A stretch of 64,000 bases of DNA, from positions 143,446-207,445 of the forward strand of contig CANQJT010000004.1 in assembly GCA_947624325.1 (NCBI GenBank), in the 5' to 3' direction. Below the pieces are notes generated by a model. It was not told where the DNA came from. It saw only the letters and a list, made by a program, of their open reading frames with translations, and searched no databases. Shown here one piece after another: positions 26,040 to 35,977 of the stretch. The translations under genes were made by a program, and so were the position numbers. The DNA is from Candidatus Gastranaerophilales bacterium (lineage in GTDB: Bacteria > Cyanobacteriota > Vampirovibrionia > Gastranaerophilales > Gastranaerophilaceae). Every line of letters begins with the position of its first letter. Position 1 is the first letter of the stretch.

Positions 26040-28685
26040 TTATTTCAATGAATTTATAAGTTCATTAATAGCATTTTCCTGAACAATTATTTCTTCTATA
26101 CGATTTTTTGTCTGTTCTATAAGTTCAGGTTTTGCATTGTTCATAAACTTTTCATTGTTAACTCTTGACAGCAGGCTGTTTTTTTCATTTAAGAGTTTAT
26201 CCAGTTTTTTATTTTGCCGTTTTATTTCTTCATCTAAATCAATCAAGCCTGCAAGAGGTACAATAATTTTAGAACTGCTTACAAGTGCAGATGCAGACTG
26301 TTTTTCGGTTTTATGAGTTTCATCAACATATTTTATATTTTCAACCCTTGCTAAACGATGAATATATGCTTCTACTTTTTTAAAGATATCTTCTTCGTTT
26401 TCAGGTGCAAGTATCTCAATATTTAATTTTGTTGAAATCGGAATATTAAAGCTTTGTCTTAAATTTCTTAAAGACTTAATTGTTTCAAAAACAAGCTCCA
26501 TTTGTATATTTTCTTGGTTAAATACCATGTTATCTTCATAAACAGGGAATTTTGAAAGCATAATTGCTTTAACATCAGTATTTTTAGGTAATAATTGCCA
26601 AATGGCTTCCGTTATATGAGGCATAACAGGATGTAAAAGTCTTAATGTCATATCAAGTACATATCTTAAAACTCTTTGAGTATTGAGTTTTAAACTTTCA
26701 TCCTGAAGCTGAATTTTTGCTATTTCTACATACCAGTCGCAGTATGAGTTCCAGAAGAAATCATACAATGTATGCGCCATCTCGCCTATTCTGTAATCTT
26801 TAATATTTTCATTTGTTTCTTTAGCAGTTTCGTTTAATTTATTTAAAATCCACTTATCAGCTAAAGTCAGTTTTGAGAAATCAATATCTTTATTATCAAC
26901 TCCGTCAAGGTTCATTAATACAAACCTTGAAGCATTCCAGATTTTATTTGCAAAGTTTCTGCCGTATTCAAATTTTTCATCACTGATTTTAATATCTTGT
27001 CCGCCGTATGTACACAGAGAAGTTAAAGTAAATCTTAGAGCATCACAGCCATATTTGTCGATAATTCCGACAGGGTCAATTGTATTACCTTTTGATTTAG
27101 ACATTTTTTGCCCGTTTTCATCACGGATTAAACCGTGGATATAAACTGTTGAAAATGGAGCTTTTTTTGTAAATTCTTCACCCATGGTAATCATTCTTGC
27201 GACCCAGAAGAAAATAATATCAAACCCTGTTACAAGAGTTGAGGTCGGGTAGAATTTTTTAAAGTCCTCAGCATCTGTATTGGGCCAGCCCATTGTTGAA
27301 AACGGCCATAATCCCGATGAAAACCAAGTATCAAGTACATCAGAGTCTTGAGTATATTTATCAGGATCGGGATTTTCTTTAGCTACAACCATTTCACCCG
27401 TTTCGTTATTATAAAATGCAGGTATTTGATGTCCCCACCATAATTGCCGTGAAATACACCAATCCCGAATATTTGTCATCCAGCCTAAATAGTTTTTAGT
27501 CCAGCGCTCGGGTACAAATTTTATTTTTCCCGACTCAACCGCTTCAATAGCAGCTTTTGCTAAAGGTTCCATTCTTACAAACCATTGTTCGGATAATAAA
27601 GGTTCAATTGTTGTATTACATCTTTGGCATTTACCCACGTTATGCTCAATAGGGACAATTCTTACCAGACTGTTATTGTATTGAAGAAGTTCTATAGTTT
27701 TTTGTCTTGCTTCTTCTCTGGTTAAACCCTGAACATCAGGATGAACCTCAGCACAGTGTTTCATTTTACCTTCTTCATCAATAACCCATATAGGCTTAAG
27801 ATTATGTCTTTTTCCAACTTCATAATCGTTAGGGTCATGAGCCGGGGTAATTTTTAATGCTCCCGTTCCGAAAGATTTATCAACATAGTCATCCGCAATA
27901 ATAGGAATTTCTCTTCCCGTTAAAGGTATTAAAACAGTTTTACCGATTAAATCTTTATATTTAAAATCATTTGGGTTAACTGCAACAGCCGCATCACCAA
28001 AGATTGTTTCGGGTCTTGTTGTAGCTACAACGATTGCTCCGGGTTCATCCTTAAGCGAATAACTTATTTCCCACAAATTACTTTTTTCCGTTTCGTAATC
28101 CGTTTCAATATCAGATATAGCACTCTGACATCTCGGGCACCAGTTAACAATATATGCACCTTTATAAATTAAATCTTTTTCATAGAGTTTAACAAAAACT
28201 TCTTTTACTGCATCAGAACATCCCTTATCAAGTGTAAACCTTTCTCTTGAACGGTCAAATGATGCTCCCAGTCTTTTAAATTGATTTAAAATTGCGCTTT
28301 TATGCTCATTAGCCCATTCCCATGTGAGTTCAACAAACTTTTCTCTGCCAAGGTCAAAACGGGTTTTGCCTTCCTGTCTTAACTTTTTTTCTACAACATT
28401 TTGAGTCGCAATTCCTGCATGGTCAGTACCCGGCATCCAAAGAGTTTCATAACCTGACATTCTGTGATAGCGGACTAATATATCCTGCAAAGTCCCGTCA
28501 AGTGCGTGTCCCATATGTAATACACCTGTTACATTCGGCGGAGGAATTACTATTGAATACGGTTCTTTCTCGCTTTTTGCATTAGCTTTAAAGCACTCAT
28601 TATCTTCCCAGAATTTATATATCGCTTCTTCTGTTTCTTTTGCACTATATACGGTCGGTAAATCTTCTATCTTTGTCAAACTCAT
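26040..28685 (-). CDS. valS: Valyl-tRNA synthetase
   Basis: An 881-residue class Ia synthetase, normal length. PPPNVTGVLHMGHAL (HIGH motif, residues 48-62) and QKMSKSKGN (KMSKS motif, near residue 525) form the ATP site. The editing domain (TRPETIFGDAAVAVNP) and the C-terminal coiled coil (LDEEIKRQNKKLDKLLNEKN) that holds tRNA-Val are present. It charges tRNA-Val in the cytoplasm. The gene follows gpmI by 8 bp, suggesting co-transcription with it and with the TPR gene upstream. Confidence 0.97.
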   Translation of the reverse strand: MSLTKIEDLPTVYSAKETEEAIYKFWEDNECFKANAKSEKEPYSIVIPPPNVTGVLHMGHALDGTLQDILVRYHRMSGYETLWMPGTDHAGIATQNVVEKKLRQEGKTRFDLGREKFVELTWEWANEHKSAILNQFKRLGASFDRSRERFTLDKGCSDAVKEVFVKLYEKDLIYKGAYIVNWCPRCQSAISDIETDYETEKSNLWEISYSLKDEPGAIVVATTRPETIFGDAAVAVNPNDFKYKDLIGKTVLIPLTGREIPIIADDYVDKSFGTGALKITPAHDPNDYEVGKRHNLKPIWVIDEEGKMKHCAEVHPDVQGLTREEARQKTIELLQYNNSLVRIVPIEHNVGKCQRCNTTIEPLLSEQWFVRMEPLAKAAIEAVESGKIKFVPERWTKNYLGWMTNIRDWCISRQLWWGHQIPAFYNNETGEMVVAKENPDPDKYTQDSDVLDTWFSSGLWPFSTMGWPNTDAEDFKKFYPTSTLVTGFDIIFFWVARMITMGEEFTKKAPFSTVYIHGLIRDENGQKMSKSKGNTIDPVGIIDKYGCDALRFTLTSLCTYGGQDIKISDEKFEYGRNFANKIWNASRFVLMNLDGVDNKDIDFSKLTLADKWILNKLNETAKETNENIKDYRIGEMAHTLYDFFWNSYCDWYVEIAKIQLQDESLKLNTQRVLRYVLDMTLRLLHPVMPHITEAIWQLLPKNTDVKAIMLSKFPVYEDNMVFNQENIQMELVFETIKSLRNLRQSFNIPISTKLNIEILAPENEEDIFKKVEAYIHRLARVENIKYVDETHKTEKQSASALVSSSKIIVPLAGLIDLDEEIKRQNKKLDKLLNEKNSLLSRVNNEKFMNNAKPELIEQTKNRIEEIIVQENAINELINSLK

Positions 28686-28693
28686 TTTAACCT

Positions 28694-30214
28694 CTATTTT
28701 ATTAAAGAATTTCCTGTCATTTCTTGTGGTTTTTGTATACCCATTATATCAAGAACAGTCGGTGCTATATCACACAATGCGCCTGTTTCTTTCAGTTTTA
28801 TGTCACCTGCATTCATAACAAATAACGGAACAGGGTTTGTTGTGTGTGCAGTATATGGAGTATGGGTGGTTTTATCCTCCATATATTCCGCATTTCCGTG
28901 ATCTGCAGTTAATACAACCGCAACACCCTTTTGTTTTGCCTTTTCAACAATTTTGCCTACACAAGTGTCAACCGTTGCGCAAGCCTTAACTGCTGCTTCC
29001 ATAACCCCCGTATGACCTACCATATCAGGATTTGCGAAGTTAACTAATATAAATCCGTATTCATCATTATCCAAAGCTCCTAAAACTTTTTCGCAAACCT
29101 CGGGGGCGCTCATCTCCGGCTGAAGGTCATATGTTGCAACTTTTGGGGAGTTAACCAGCACTCTTGTTTCAAGCTTATTAGGTGCTTCAACTCCGCCGTT
29201 AAAGAAGAAAGTAACGTGAGCATATTTTTCGGTTTCTGCCGTTCTAAATTGTTTTATTCCGTTTTTATCAAGCACTTCCCCTAAAATATTCGTAAGCTTT
29301 TGAGGTTCAAACGCAACAGGGAACGGGAATGTTGCATCATACTGCGTAAATGTTACATAGTATATGTTTTTCCTTACTGCCTTGCGGTTAAATCCGTCAA
29401 AGTTTTCAAAATTTATTGCTTTTGAGATTTCTCTTGCACGGTCGGGGCGGAAGTTAAAGAAGATTATGGCATCATTATCTTCTATACGTGAATTAGGAAC
29501 ATTTATAACAGTCGGTTCAACAAATTCATCGGTTACACCTTTTTCATAAGAAGTTTTAACAGCTTCAACAGCACTTTCTGCCTTATTGCCTTCGCCTAAG
29601 ATGAGCATATTATATGCTTTTTCAATTCTTTCCCAGCGATTATCTCTATCCATAGCATAGTATCTGCCTGAAACTGAAGCTATAGGAGGTAAGTTTGCTT
29701 CTTTTAATTTATCTTCAACTTTTTGCAAGAATTCAACGGCACTCTTTGGAGGAGTATCACGACCATCTAAAAATGCGTGGAAATATACTTTTTTAAGTCC
29801 CTGCTGTTTTGCAAACTCTATTAATGCAAGTATATGGTCTAATGAACTATGAACACCGCCCGTTGATACAAGTCCGTACAAGTGGAGCGACGAATTATTT
29901 TTCTTTACGTGGTCAACTGCATTTAAAAACTTTTCATTTTTAAAGAAACTGCCTTCTTTAATTTCTTTATTAATCTTAGTTAATTCCTGATAAACAATCC
30001 TGCCTGCACCTATATTTAAGTGACCTACTTCAGAGTTTCCCATCTGTCCGTCAGGTAAACCAACATGTTCACCATCTGCATATATTTGAATATTAGGTTC
30101 AGTCTTATAAAATTTATCTAAATTAGGAGTTGAGGCAGCCTTTGTTGCATCTTTAGGGCTGTCTTTACTTATTCCCCATCCGTCCATAATACAAAGTAAA
30201 ACTCTTTTTGTCAT
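28694..30214 (-). CDS. gpmI: 2,3-bisphosphoglycerate-independent phosphoglycerate mutase
   Basis: A 506-residue alkaline-phosphatase-superfamily enzyme. The first metal site is in LCIMDGWG, the phosphoserine is S61 in GQMGNSEVGHLNIGAG, and later metal ligands appear in VLTADHGNAEYM and HTTNPVP. The substrate-binding YYAMDRDNRWER stretch is intact. It interconverts 3- and 2-phosphoglycerate in glycolysis, using Mn rather than a bisphosphoglycerate cofactor. It sits between a TPR protein gene and valS with 8- to 12-bp gaps. Confidence 0.97.
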   Translation of the reverse strand: MTKRVLLCIMDGWGISKDSPKDATKAASTPNLDKFYKTEPNIQIYADGEHVGLPDGQMGNSEVGHLNIGAGRIVYQELTKINKEIKEGSFFKNEKFLNAVDHVKKNNSSLHLYGLVSTGGVHSSLDHILALIEFAKQQGLKKVYFHAFLDGRDTPPKSAVEFLQKVEDKLKEANLPPIASVSGRYYAMDRDNRWERIEKAYNMLILGEGNKAESAVEAVKTSYEKGVTDEFVEPTVINVPNSRIEDNDAIIFFNFRPDRAREISKAINFENFDGFNRKAVRKNIYYVTFTQYDATFPFPVAFEPQKLTNILGEVLDKNGIKQFRTAETEKYAHVTFFFNGGVEAPNKLETRVLVNSPKVATYDLQPEMSAPEVCEKVLGALDNDEYGFILVNFANPDMVGHTGVMEAAVKACATVDTCVGKIVEKAKQKGVAVVLTADHGNAEYMEDKTTHTPYTAHTTNPVPLFVMNAGDIKLKETGALCDIAPTVLDIMGIQKPQEMTGNSLIK

Positions 30215-30226
30215 AATGTTTCCTTT

Positions 30227-31636
30227 TTATTTCCCAAATATTTTCATAATCTTATCAATAAGCCCTTCTTCGCTGTTTACCGGAGCGGAAGAAGATATAT
30301 CCATTTTAGCAAGTTTTTCTTTCAGTTTTTCTGTATCAGGTGACAATGGCGCTTTTGCTAAATATTTCTCGTAAGCTTCTTTTGCACTTGATAAATCTTT
30401 TATTTTTTCGTAGGCAAACCCCATTTTATTATAAATTTCATAATCCGTTATACCTGCTTTTACGGCTTTTTCATAGTATTCAAGAGCATTTCTGAACTCA
30501 TATAAATCCGCATAAACATCGCCTAAACCTTTTAAAGCAAAAGTATTATCGGGTTCTTGACGGACAAGCTTTTCATAAAACTCCATTAAACTAGTTTTAT
30601 CGCCAAGTGTTTCATTTATTTTAATTATTTCTTTAACCGCATCGCTCTTTGAAGAGTCTTGCCTATGAGCATTCAAATATTCATTGAGCGCCAGTTCATA
30701 ATCCTGCTTATAAGAATAACATTTTCCCATATTATAATGATATCCGTATATATCGCCGTTTGCATCGCAAACCAGTGCTTTCATTTGGTATACAAGCGGA
30801 TTTTGAGGCGATAAATTATTGAATTTTTCAATATTTTCACCGCATTTTTCCCAATCTTTAAGATTAAAATAATACTCTGCCATAAGTGCAAAATAATTAG
30901 CATTATTTTCATCTTTGTTATCGTTCAAAAGTTTGAAGGCACTGTCATTATCGCCTTTCATTAAATATGCTTTAACCTTTGTATACGGTGTTTTTGCACT
31001 TTCAAGAGCCTTATCATATTCGCCTTCTCTTATATATAAACCCGATAAATACTCACCGAGTTCAACAACATCAGGAAATGCTTTAACACCTTTTTCCAAT
31101 ACATTTATGGCTGAAATCCTGTCATTTTGCTCGCAATATAAATCTGCAAGTTTATAATATATAGCCATATCATCTTTTTGAGAAATTATACTGTAATATT
31201 CATCAATGGCATTTTGAGTTTTACCAATATACTCATATGATTTCGCAAGCAAAAATCTTGCATTTATAATGTCAGCTTCTTCAGTTGTAGAATTTATGGC
31301 TTTTTTATAATCATCTATAGACTGAGATACTTTTTCATTTAAAATCTTATATTTTGCCCTTGTAATGTAATATTTATAGTTATCTTTACCGCTGTAAATG
31401 TCTAATAATTCGGAATAGCCTATTAAAGAATTAGGATTAACTTTAACCAGTTCTTCCCAAAACTTAGCGGCATCTTCATTTTTTTCAAGTGTCTTAGCAA
31501 GCAGTGCGGTTTTTTCAAGATATTCGGCATCGTCTTTTAACTTATCATAAGAGTTTATAAGCATTTCATATGCTCTGTCATACTGTTCTTCATCTATAAG
31601 CATTTGCGCTTGAACTAAAACACCGTTATTACTCAT
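30227..31636 (-). CDS. TPR repeat protein
   Basis: A 469-residue cytoplasmic protein made almost wholly of tetratricopeptide repeats, for instance YKLADLYCEQNDRISAINVL, AYLMKGDNDSAFKLLNDN, LKGLGDVYADLYEFRNALEY and YNKMGFAYEKIKDLSSAKEA. No signal peptide or enzyme domain is seen. It ends in a short tail (GLIDKIMKIFGK) that could be an amphipathic membrane-binding helix. TPR proteins serve as scaffolds; the partner is unknown. It starts the gpmI-valS gene string. Confidence 0.88.
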   Translation of the reverse strand: MSNNGVLVQAQMLIDEEQYDRAYEMLINSYDKLKDDAEYLEKTALLAKTLEKNEDAAKFWEELVKVNPNSLIGYSELLDIYSGKDNYKYYITRAKYKILNEKVSQSIDDYKKAINSTTEEADIINARFLLAKSYEYIGKTQNAIDEYYSIISQKDDMAIYYKLADLYCEQNDRISAINVLEKGVKAFPDVVELGEYLSGLYIREGEYDKALESAKTPYTKVKAYLMKGDNDSAFKLLNDNKDENNANYFALMAEYYFNLKDWEKCGENIEKFNNLSPQNPLVYQMKALVCDANGDIYGYHYNMGKCYSYKQDYELALNEYLNAHRQDSSKSDAVKEIIKINETLGDKTSLMEFYEKLVRQEPDNTFALKGLGDVYADLYEFRNALEYYEKAVKAGITDYEIYNKMGFAYEKIKDLSSAKEAYEKYLAKAPLSPDTEKLKEKLAKMDISSSAPVNSEEGLIDKIMKIFGK

Positions 31637-32007
31637 TATTTTTCCTTTTATCCCTGTTTACTATGTTAATTATATAACATAAATAAAAAATTTTAATTGT
31701 TCTTTTAATTTTAGACACCATAGGAGTTTCCGCTCGTACATACTTCTTTTATACGATTCTTTCAAATTATAAAATAAATTTATTCATAATTATGTATGAT
31801 TTAAAAACCGATTTGTACTGCTAAGATTAACCTATATTCCTTGGAAATAAAAACGATGATACACATATCCCTAATCTACAGCTATGATTAATCATAGCTT
31901 TTTTCTTTTTTGTAAAACTTTGTAAGCGGAATTAATACAATACTTGTATCTGATGTATATTTTTATTATTCTTAAATAGATGTAAATGCCGAAATAAGAG
32001 AAATTAT
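31637..32007 (+). other. 371-bp intergenic region, possible leader or small RNA
   Basis: The divergent region between the TPR gene and the alanine symporter gene. No gene is seen. A TATGAT box near 31795 is followed by about 80 bases and then a hairpin terminator (31880-31905); this could be a small RNA or an attenuating leader of the symporter gene. I see no match to the glycine riboswitch known for such transporters. Confidence 0.4.
31880..31905 (+). terminator. Hairpin terminator in the symporter leader
   Basis: AGCTATGATTAATCATAGCT followed by TTTTT. The perfect stem lies about 100 bases before the symporter start, on the same strand and with no plus-strand gene before it. Confidence 0.7.
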
Positions 32008-33480
32008 ATGGGAATAGGAATAGACCAATATATAGAACAATACTTTGCACCGATATCTGATAAGTTTTCAACATTTATCTTTGCAAACATAAAAATTTTC
32101 GGTGCGGAAGTACCTGTTTTAATACTACTAATGATTGCAACAAGTATATTTTGCACATTTTACTTAAGATTAGTAGGAATATGGGGGTTTAAACATGCAT
32201 TAACTCGTATATTCGGGCAAAACGATCACAAAGGACATAAAGGAGAAGTTACATCCTTTGGGGCTTTAGCTACAGCACTATCAGGGACTATCGGAATAGG
32301 CAACATAGCTGGTGTGGCTATTGCAATATCAATTGGCGGTCCCGGGGCTATGTTTTGGATGGCGACAGGTGCTATTTTTGCAATGGCACTTAAATTCTGC
32401 GAGGTTACTTTATCTTTAAAATACAGAAATATTAATGAGGACGGAACAATATCAGGCGGTCCGATGTTTTATATGAAAAAAGGATTTGCTCAAAAAAATA
32501 TGCCTAAAACAGGTAAGTTACTGGCATATATTTTCACTATTGCCTGTATTCCGGCGACTTTCGGCGGAGGCTGTATGCTTCAGACAAATCAAGCTGCACA
32601 GCAATTTATAGTTATAACGGGCGGTGAAAACAGCTTTTTCGCTCAACATAGCTGGATTTTCGGATTATTTATTGCAATTATGGTCGCTCTTGTTATTGTT
32701 GGCGGAATTAAAAGCATAGCTAAAGTTACTTCTAAAATAGTTCCCGTTATGTGCATAATATATATGCTTGCCTGCATTACTATAATAGTTTTACATTTTA
32801 ATCAAATTCCGCACGCAATTTATACGATTATTCATGAAGCATTCTTTCCAAAAGCAGTTGAAGGCGGAATGATTGGTGCTATAATTATCGGTTTAAGAAG
32901 GTCAATACAATCAAATGAAGCAGGCATCGGCTCATCCCCTATAGCATATGCCGCAGTTAAAACAAATGAACCTGTTTCTCAAGGATTTGTTTCTATGCTT
33001 GAACCTTTTTTTGATACCGTTATTGTCTGCTCTATGACAGCATTTGTTATTATTTTAACAGGCGAATACTTAAACTACACTAACGGGATTACGGGTGTAG
33101 AATTAACTTCTTCGGCTTTTGAAAGTGTTATTTCATTTTTCCCATACATTCTTGCAGTTGTTATAATCTTATTTGCATTTTCAACAATTATTTCCTGGGC
33201 ATATTACGGACAAAAAGCTTGGTGTTTTCTGTCAGGTGAAGGCTGTAAAAGAGTTATAATATACCAAATAGTTTTTTGTTTATTCATCGTAATCGGTTCT
33301 TGTATGAATATTAAAAGTGTTATAGATTTCACCGATGCGACATATCTTGTTATGGCAGCACCTAACCTCATTACAATTTTTGTTTTATTAAAAGAAATAA
33401 AATCAGAATTAATATCCTATTGCAAAAGGCATGATTTAATTTTTAAATTAAATAAAGTATGGTTTAGAAATGAGCAGTGA
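32008..33480 (+). CDS. Alanine/glycine:cation symporter (AGCS family)
   Basis: A 490-residue inner-membrane protein with about ten hydrophobic segments. Family signatures are clear: FGALATALSGTIGIGNIAGV (GxxGxGNIAGV), GGPGAMFWMATGAIFAMALK, GPMFYMKKGF and the cytoplasmic loop RRSIQSNEAGIGSSPIAYAA. It would import alanine or glycine with sodium. The stop overlaps the start of the next transporter gene by 11 bp, so the two are translationally coupled. A leader with a terminator hairpin precedes it. Confidence 0.95.
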   Translation: MGIGIDQYIEQYFAPISDKFSTFIFANIKIFGAEVPVLILLMIATSIFCTFYLRLVGIWGFKHALTRIFGQNDHKGHKGEVTSFGALATALSGTIGIGNIAGVAIAISIGGPGAMFWMATGAIFAMALKFCEVTLSLKYRNINEDGTISGGPMFYMKKGFAQKNMPKTGKLLAYIFTIACIPATFGGGCMLQTNQAAQQFIVITGGENSFFAQHSWIFGLFIAIMVALVIVGGIKSIAKVTSKIVPVMCIIYMLACITIIVLHFNQIPHAIYTIIHEAFFPKAVEGGMIGAIIIGLRRSIQSNEAGIGSSPIAYAAVKTNEPVSQGFVSMLEPFFDTVIVCSMTAFVIILTGEYLNYTNGITGVELTSSAFESVISFFPYILAVVIILFAFSTIISWAYYGQKAWCFLSGEGCKRVIIYQIVFCLFIVIGSCMNIKSVIDFTDATYLVMAAPNLITIFVLLKEIKSELISYCKRHDLIFKLNKVWFRNEQ

Positions 33481-34852
33481 ACTTAAAAGAACATTAAATT
33501 TAAAAGATTCAATATCCGTTGTCGTAGGCTCAATGGTAGGCTGCGGAATATTTATAGTATCTGCGGATATTTCAAGACAAGTAAATAATGCGTGGTTTTT
33601 GCTTTTAGTATGGATAATTGCAGGATTATTTTCATTATCAGGCGCAATAGCATATGCAGAACCTGTCTTAAATATTAAAGAAGACGGCGGTCAGTATATG
33701 TTTTTAAAAAAAATGTTTAACGATTTAACCGCTTTTTTATACGGATGGTCGCTATTACTTGTAATACAAACCGCAACTATTGCCGCTGTTTGTATTGCTG
33801 TCGGCAAGTTCTTAGGGGTTATATTCCCTAAAATAAGTTCTTCTGTTTACTTAATTAATATTCCGTATCTGCATATTTCCACTCAGCAGATTTGCGCTTT
33901 ATTAATCTGTATTTTACTCACTTTTATTAATTCAAAAGGAGTAAAATACGGAGTATTAACTCAAAATATTTTCACCGTTACCAAAGTTTTATCCATTGCA
34001 GGCATTATTATTTTCGGTTTGTTTTTGGGTTGTAATTGGGATATTATAAGCTCAAATTTTATAAATACAATTCATTTAAGCGATTTAAACTTTGCCAATA
34101 TTGAAATAATATCCGCCGCAACGGTCGGTGCTATCTTTGCAATGGTAACCTGGAATAATATAACTTTTATATCCGCAGAGGTTAAAGACCCCGAAAAGAA
34201 TATACCGCAAGCTCTTTTTTGGGGTGTAATAATCGTAATGGCACTATATTTATTTATTAACGTCTTATATGTATTCTCAATCCCCATAGAACAAATAAAA
34301 ACTGCACCGGAAGATATTGTTCCGGTGGTATTAATGAAAAATATCACAGGTGCAATAGGTGAAATAATCACTGCAATTATAATATTAATTTCAGCCTGCG
34401 GAAGTGCAAACGGACTAATTATGACAGGGGCAAGAGTATATTATCAAATGGCAAAAGATAATCTGCTTTTTAACAGTTTAGGTAAAATAAATGAAAAAAC
34501 AAGTGTTCCCGTTAATTCATTAATTCTTCAATGTTTTTGGTCGGGAGTTTTTATATTATTTTGCGGAAATTACATTGAGTTACTTGATTATGTTATATAT
34601 GCGGCACTAATATTTTATGTATTAACAGCAATAGGAATATTTATATACCGCATAAAAAATAAGGATTCAATAAAAAACAAAGTAAACAGTCTGTTCGGCA
34701 TTTTCTTTATTATAACGGGAAGCTTCATTATATACTCATTAACCATACATAAATTTGCAAATTCAATGAAAACATTATTAATAATTGCAACTGGTATTCC
34801 GATATATATGGTTTGGAAAAAATACAAAATGCAAAAAACTTGTCTAAAATAA
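33470..34852 (+). CDS. APC-family amino-acid permease
   Basis: A 460-residue protein with twelve predicted membrane segments. The first helix carries the APC signature SVVVGSMVGCGIFI, followed by LLLVWIIAGLFSLSGAIAYAE and EDGGQYMFLKK. The sixth helix region holds WNNITFISAEVKDPEKNIPQA. This is the LAT/serine-threonine exchanger-like subgroup. Substrate is an amino acid, identity unknown. It starts inside the end of the AGCS gene, so both transporters are made together. Confidence 0.92.
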   Translation: MSSELKRTLNLKDSISVVVGSMVGCGIFIVSADISRQVNNAWFLLLVWIIAGLFSLSGAIAYAEPVLNIKEDGGQYMFLKKMFNDLTAFLYGWSLLLVIQTATIAAVCIAVGKFLGVIFPKISSSVYLINIPYLHISTQQICALLICILLTFINSKGVKYGVLTQNIFTVTKVLSIAGIIIFGLFLGCNWDIISSNFINTIHLSDLNFANIEIISAATVGAIFAMVTWNNITFISAEVKDPEKNIPQALFWGVIIVMALYLFINVLYVFSIPIEQIKTAPEDIVPVVLMKNITGAIGEIITAIIILISACGSANGLIMTGARVYYQMAKDNLLFNSLGKINEKTSVPVNSLILQCFWSGVFILFCGNYIELLDYVIYAALIFYVLTAIGIFIYRIKNKDSIKNKVNSLFGIFFIITGSFIIYSLTIHKFANSMKTLLIIATGIPIYMVWKKYKMQKTCLK

Positions 34853-34900
34853 GATAAAGATGTTATCATATATTTTATCATTGAAAAAAAGAGGTTAGTT

Positions 34901-35977
34901 ATGATTATAGATGACTTACTAAAAGAAGTTGTAAGCTACAAAGCAAGTGATTTGCATATATCAGCAGGATTACCGCCCGTAATAAGGGTAGATGGAAATT
35001 TATTAAGAACAAAGCATGATATAATGAGTCCGCAAGCTGTAGAAGATTTACTGTTTCCTATGCTCACAAACGAACAAAGAAGGACCTTAGAGCAAAACTG
35101 GGAGCTTGATATGTCTTACGGAATAGAAGGAGTAAGCCGTTTCAGGGTAAATATATATAAAAATAAAGGCACATATGCAGCCGCATTCAGAACAATCACC
35201 AGTACAATTCCGTCTTTTGAATCACTGGGATTATCGGATGTAGTAAGAAAAATAACTGAAAGACCAAGAGGATTGATATTAGTAACAGGTCCGACAGGGT
35301 CAGGGAAATCAACAACACTTGCTTCAATGATAGATTATATAAATGAAACAAGAAGTGAACATATTTTAACAATTGAAGACCCTATCGAATTTGTACACAG
35401 ATCAAAAAAAAGTGTAGTACATCAAAGAGAACTCGGTCAAGATACAAGGTCATTTGCTAACGCACTAAAATCAGCATTAAGAGAAGACCCTGATATTATA
35501 CTGGTGGGCGAAATGCGTGACGTTGAAACTATAGCACTTGCAATAACCGCTGCAGAAACAGGTCACTTGGTATTTGGTACATTACATACCTCATCTGCGA
35601 GCCAAACAATTGACCGTATCATAGACGTATTCCCTGAAGGACAGCAGCAGCAAATAAGAGTCCAACTTGGTGCTTGTTTAGAAGGAGTTTTTGCGCAGAC
35701 ATTATTGCCGAGGATTAATCCGGACGGCAGTCAGAGAGGTCGTATTATGGCGCAGGAAATATTAATTAAAAACAATGCTGTATCAAATATGATTAGAGAA
35801 GGGAAATCAGCACAGCTTTATTCTGCAATACAAACAGGTGCTGCTCAAGGAATGCAGACTTTAGAAGCAGCTTTGAGCGAATTATATGCAAGAAAGCAAA
35901 TTAGCGCAGAAGCAGCCCTATCTAAATCTCAAAGACCTGATGAATTAAGAAGATTAACAGGTATAGCTGAAGATTAA
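34901..35977 (+). CDS. pilT: Type IV pilus retraction ATPase PilT
   Basis: A 358-residue secretion-superfamily ATPase of normal PilT length. Walker A GPTGSGKST (130-138), Asp box LTIEDPIEFVH, Walker B region LREDPDIILVGEMRD, and the PilT-typical C-terminal AIRxG-like stretch (IREGKSAQLYSAIQTG) are present. It powers pilus retraction and twitching motility from the cytoplasmic face. No other pilus genes are in the window. The gene converges on mlaE with stop codons overlapping by 4 bp. Confidence 0.96.
   Translation: MIIDDLLKEVVSYKASDLHISAGLPPVIRVDGNLLRTKHDIMSPQAVEDLLFPMLTNEQRRTLEQNWELDMSYGIEGVSRFRVNIYKNKGTYAAAFRTITSTIPSFESLGLSDVVRKITERPRGLILVTGPTGSGKSTTLASMIDYINETRSEHILTIEDPIEFVHRSKKSVVHQRELGQDTRSFANALKSALREDPDIILVGEMRDVETIALAITAAETGHLVFGTLHTSSASQTIDRIIDVFPEGQQQQIRVQLGACLEGVFAQTLLPRINPDGSQRGRIMAQEILIKNNAVSNMIREGKSAQLYSAIQTGAAQGMQTLEAALSELYARKQISAEAALSKSQRPDELRRLTGIAED

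Noticed and set aside
31690..32007. Glycine riboswitch before the AGCS symporter
   Set aside because: The conserved glycine aptamer core is not recognisable; kept only as an unassigned leader.
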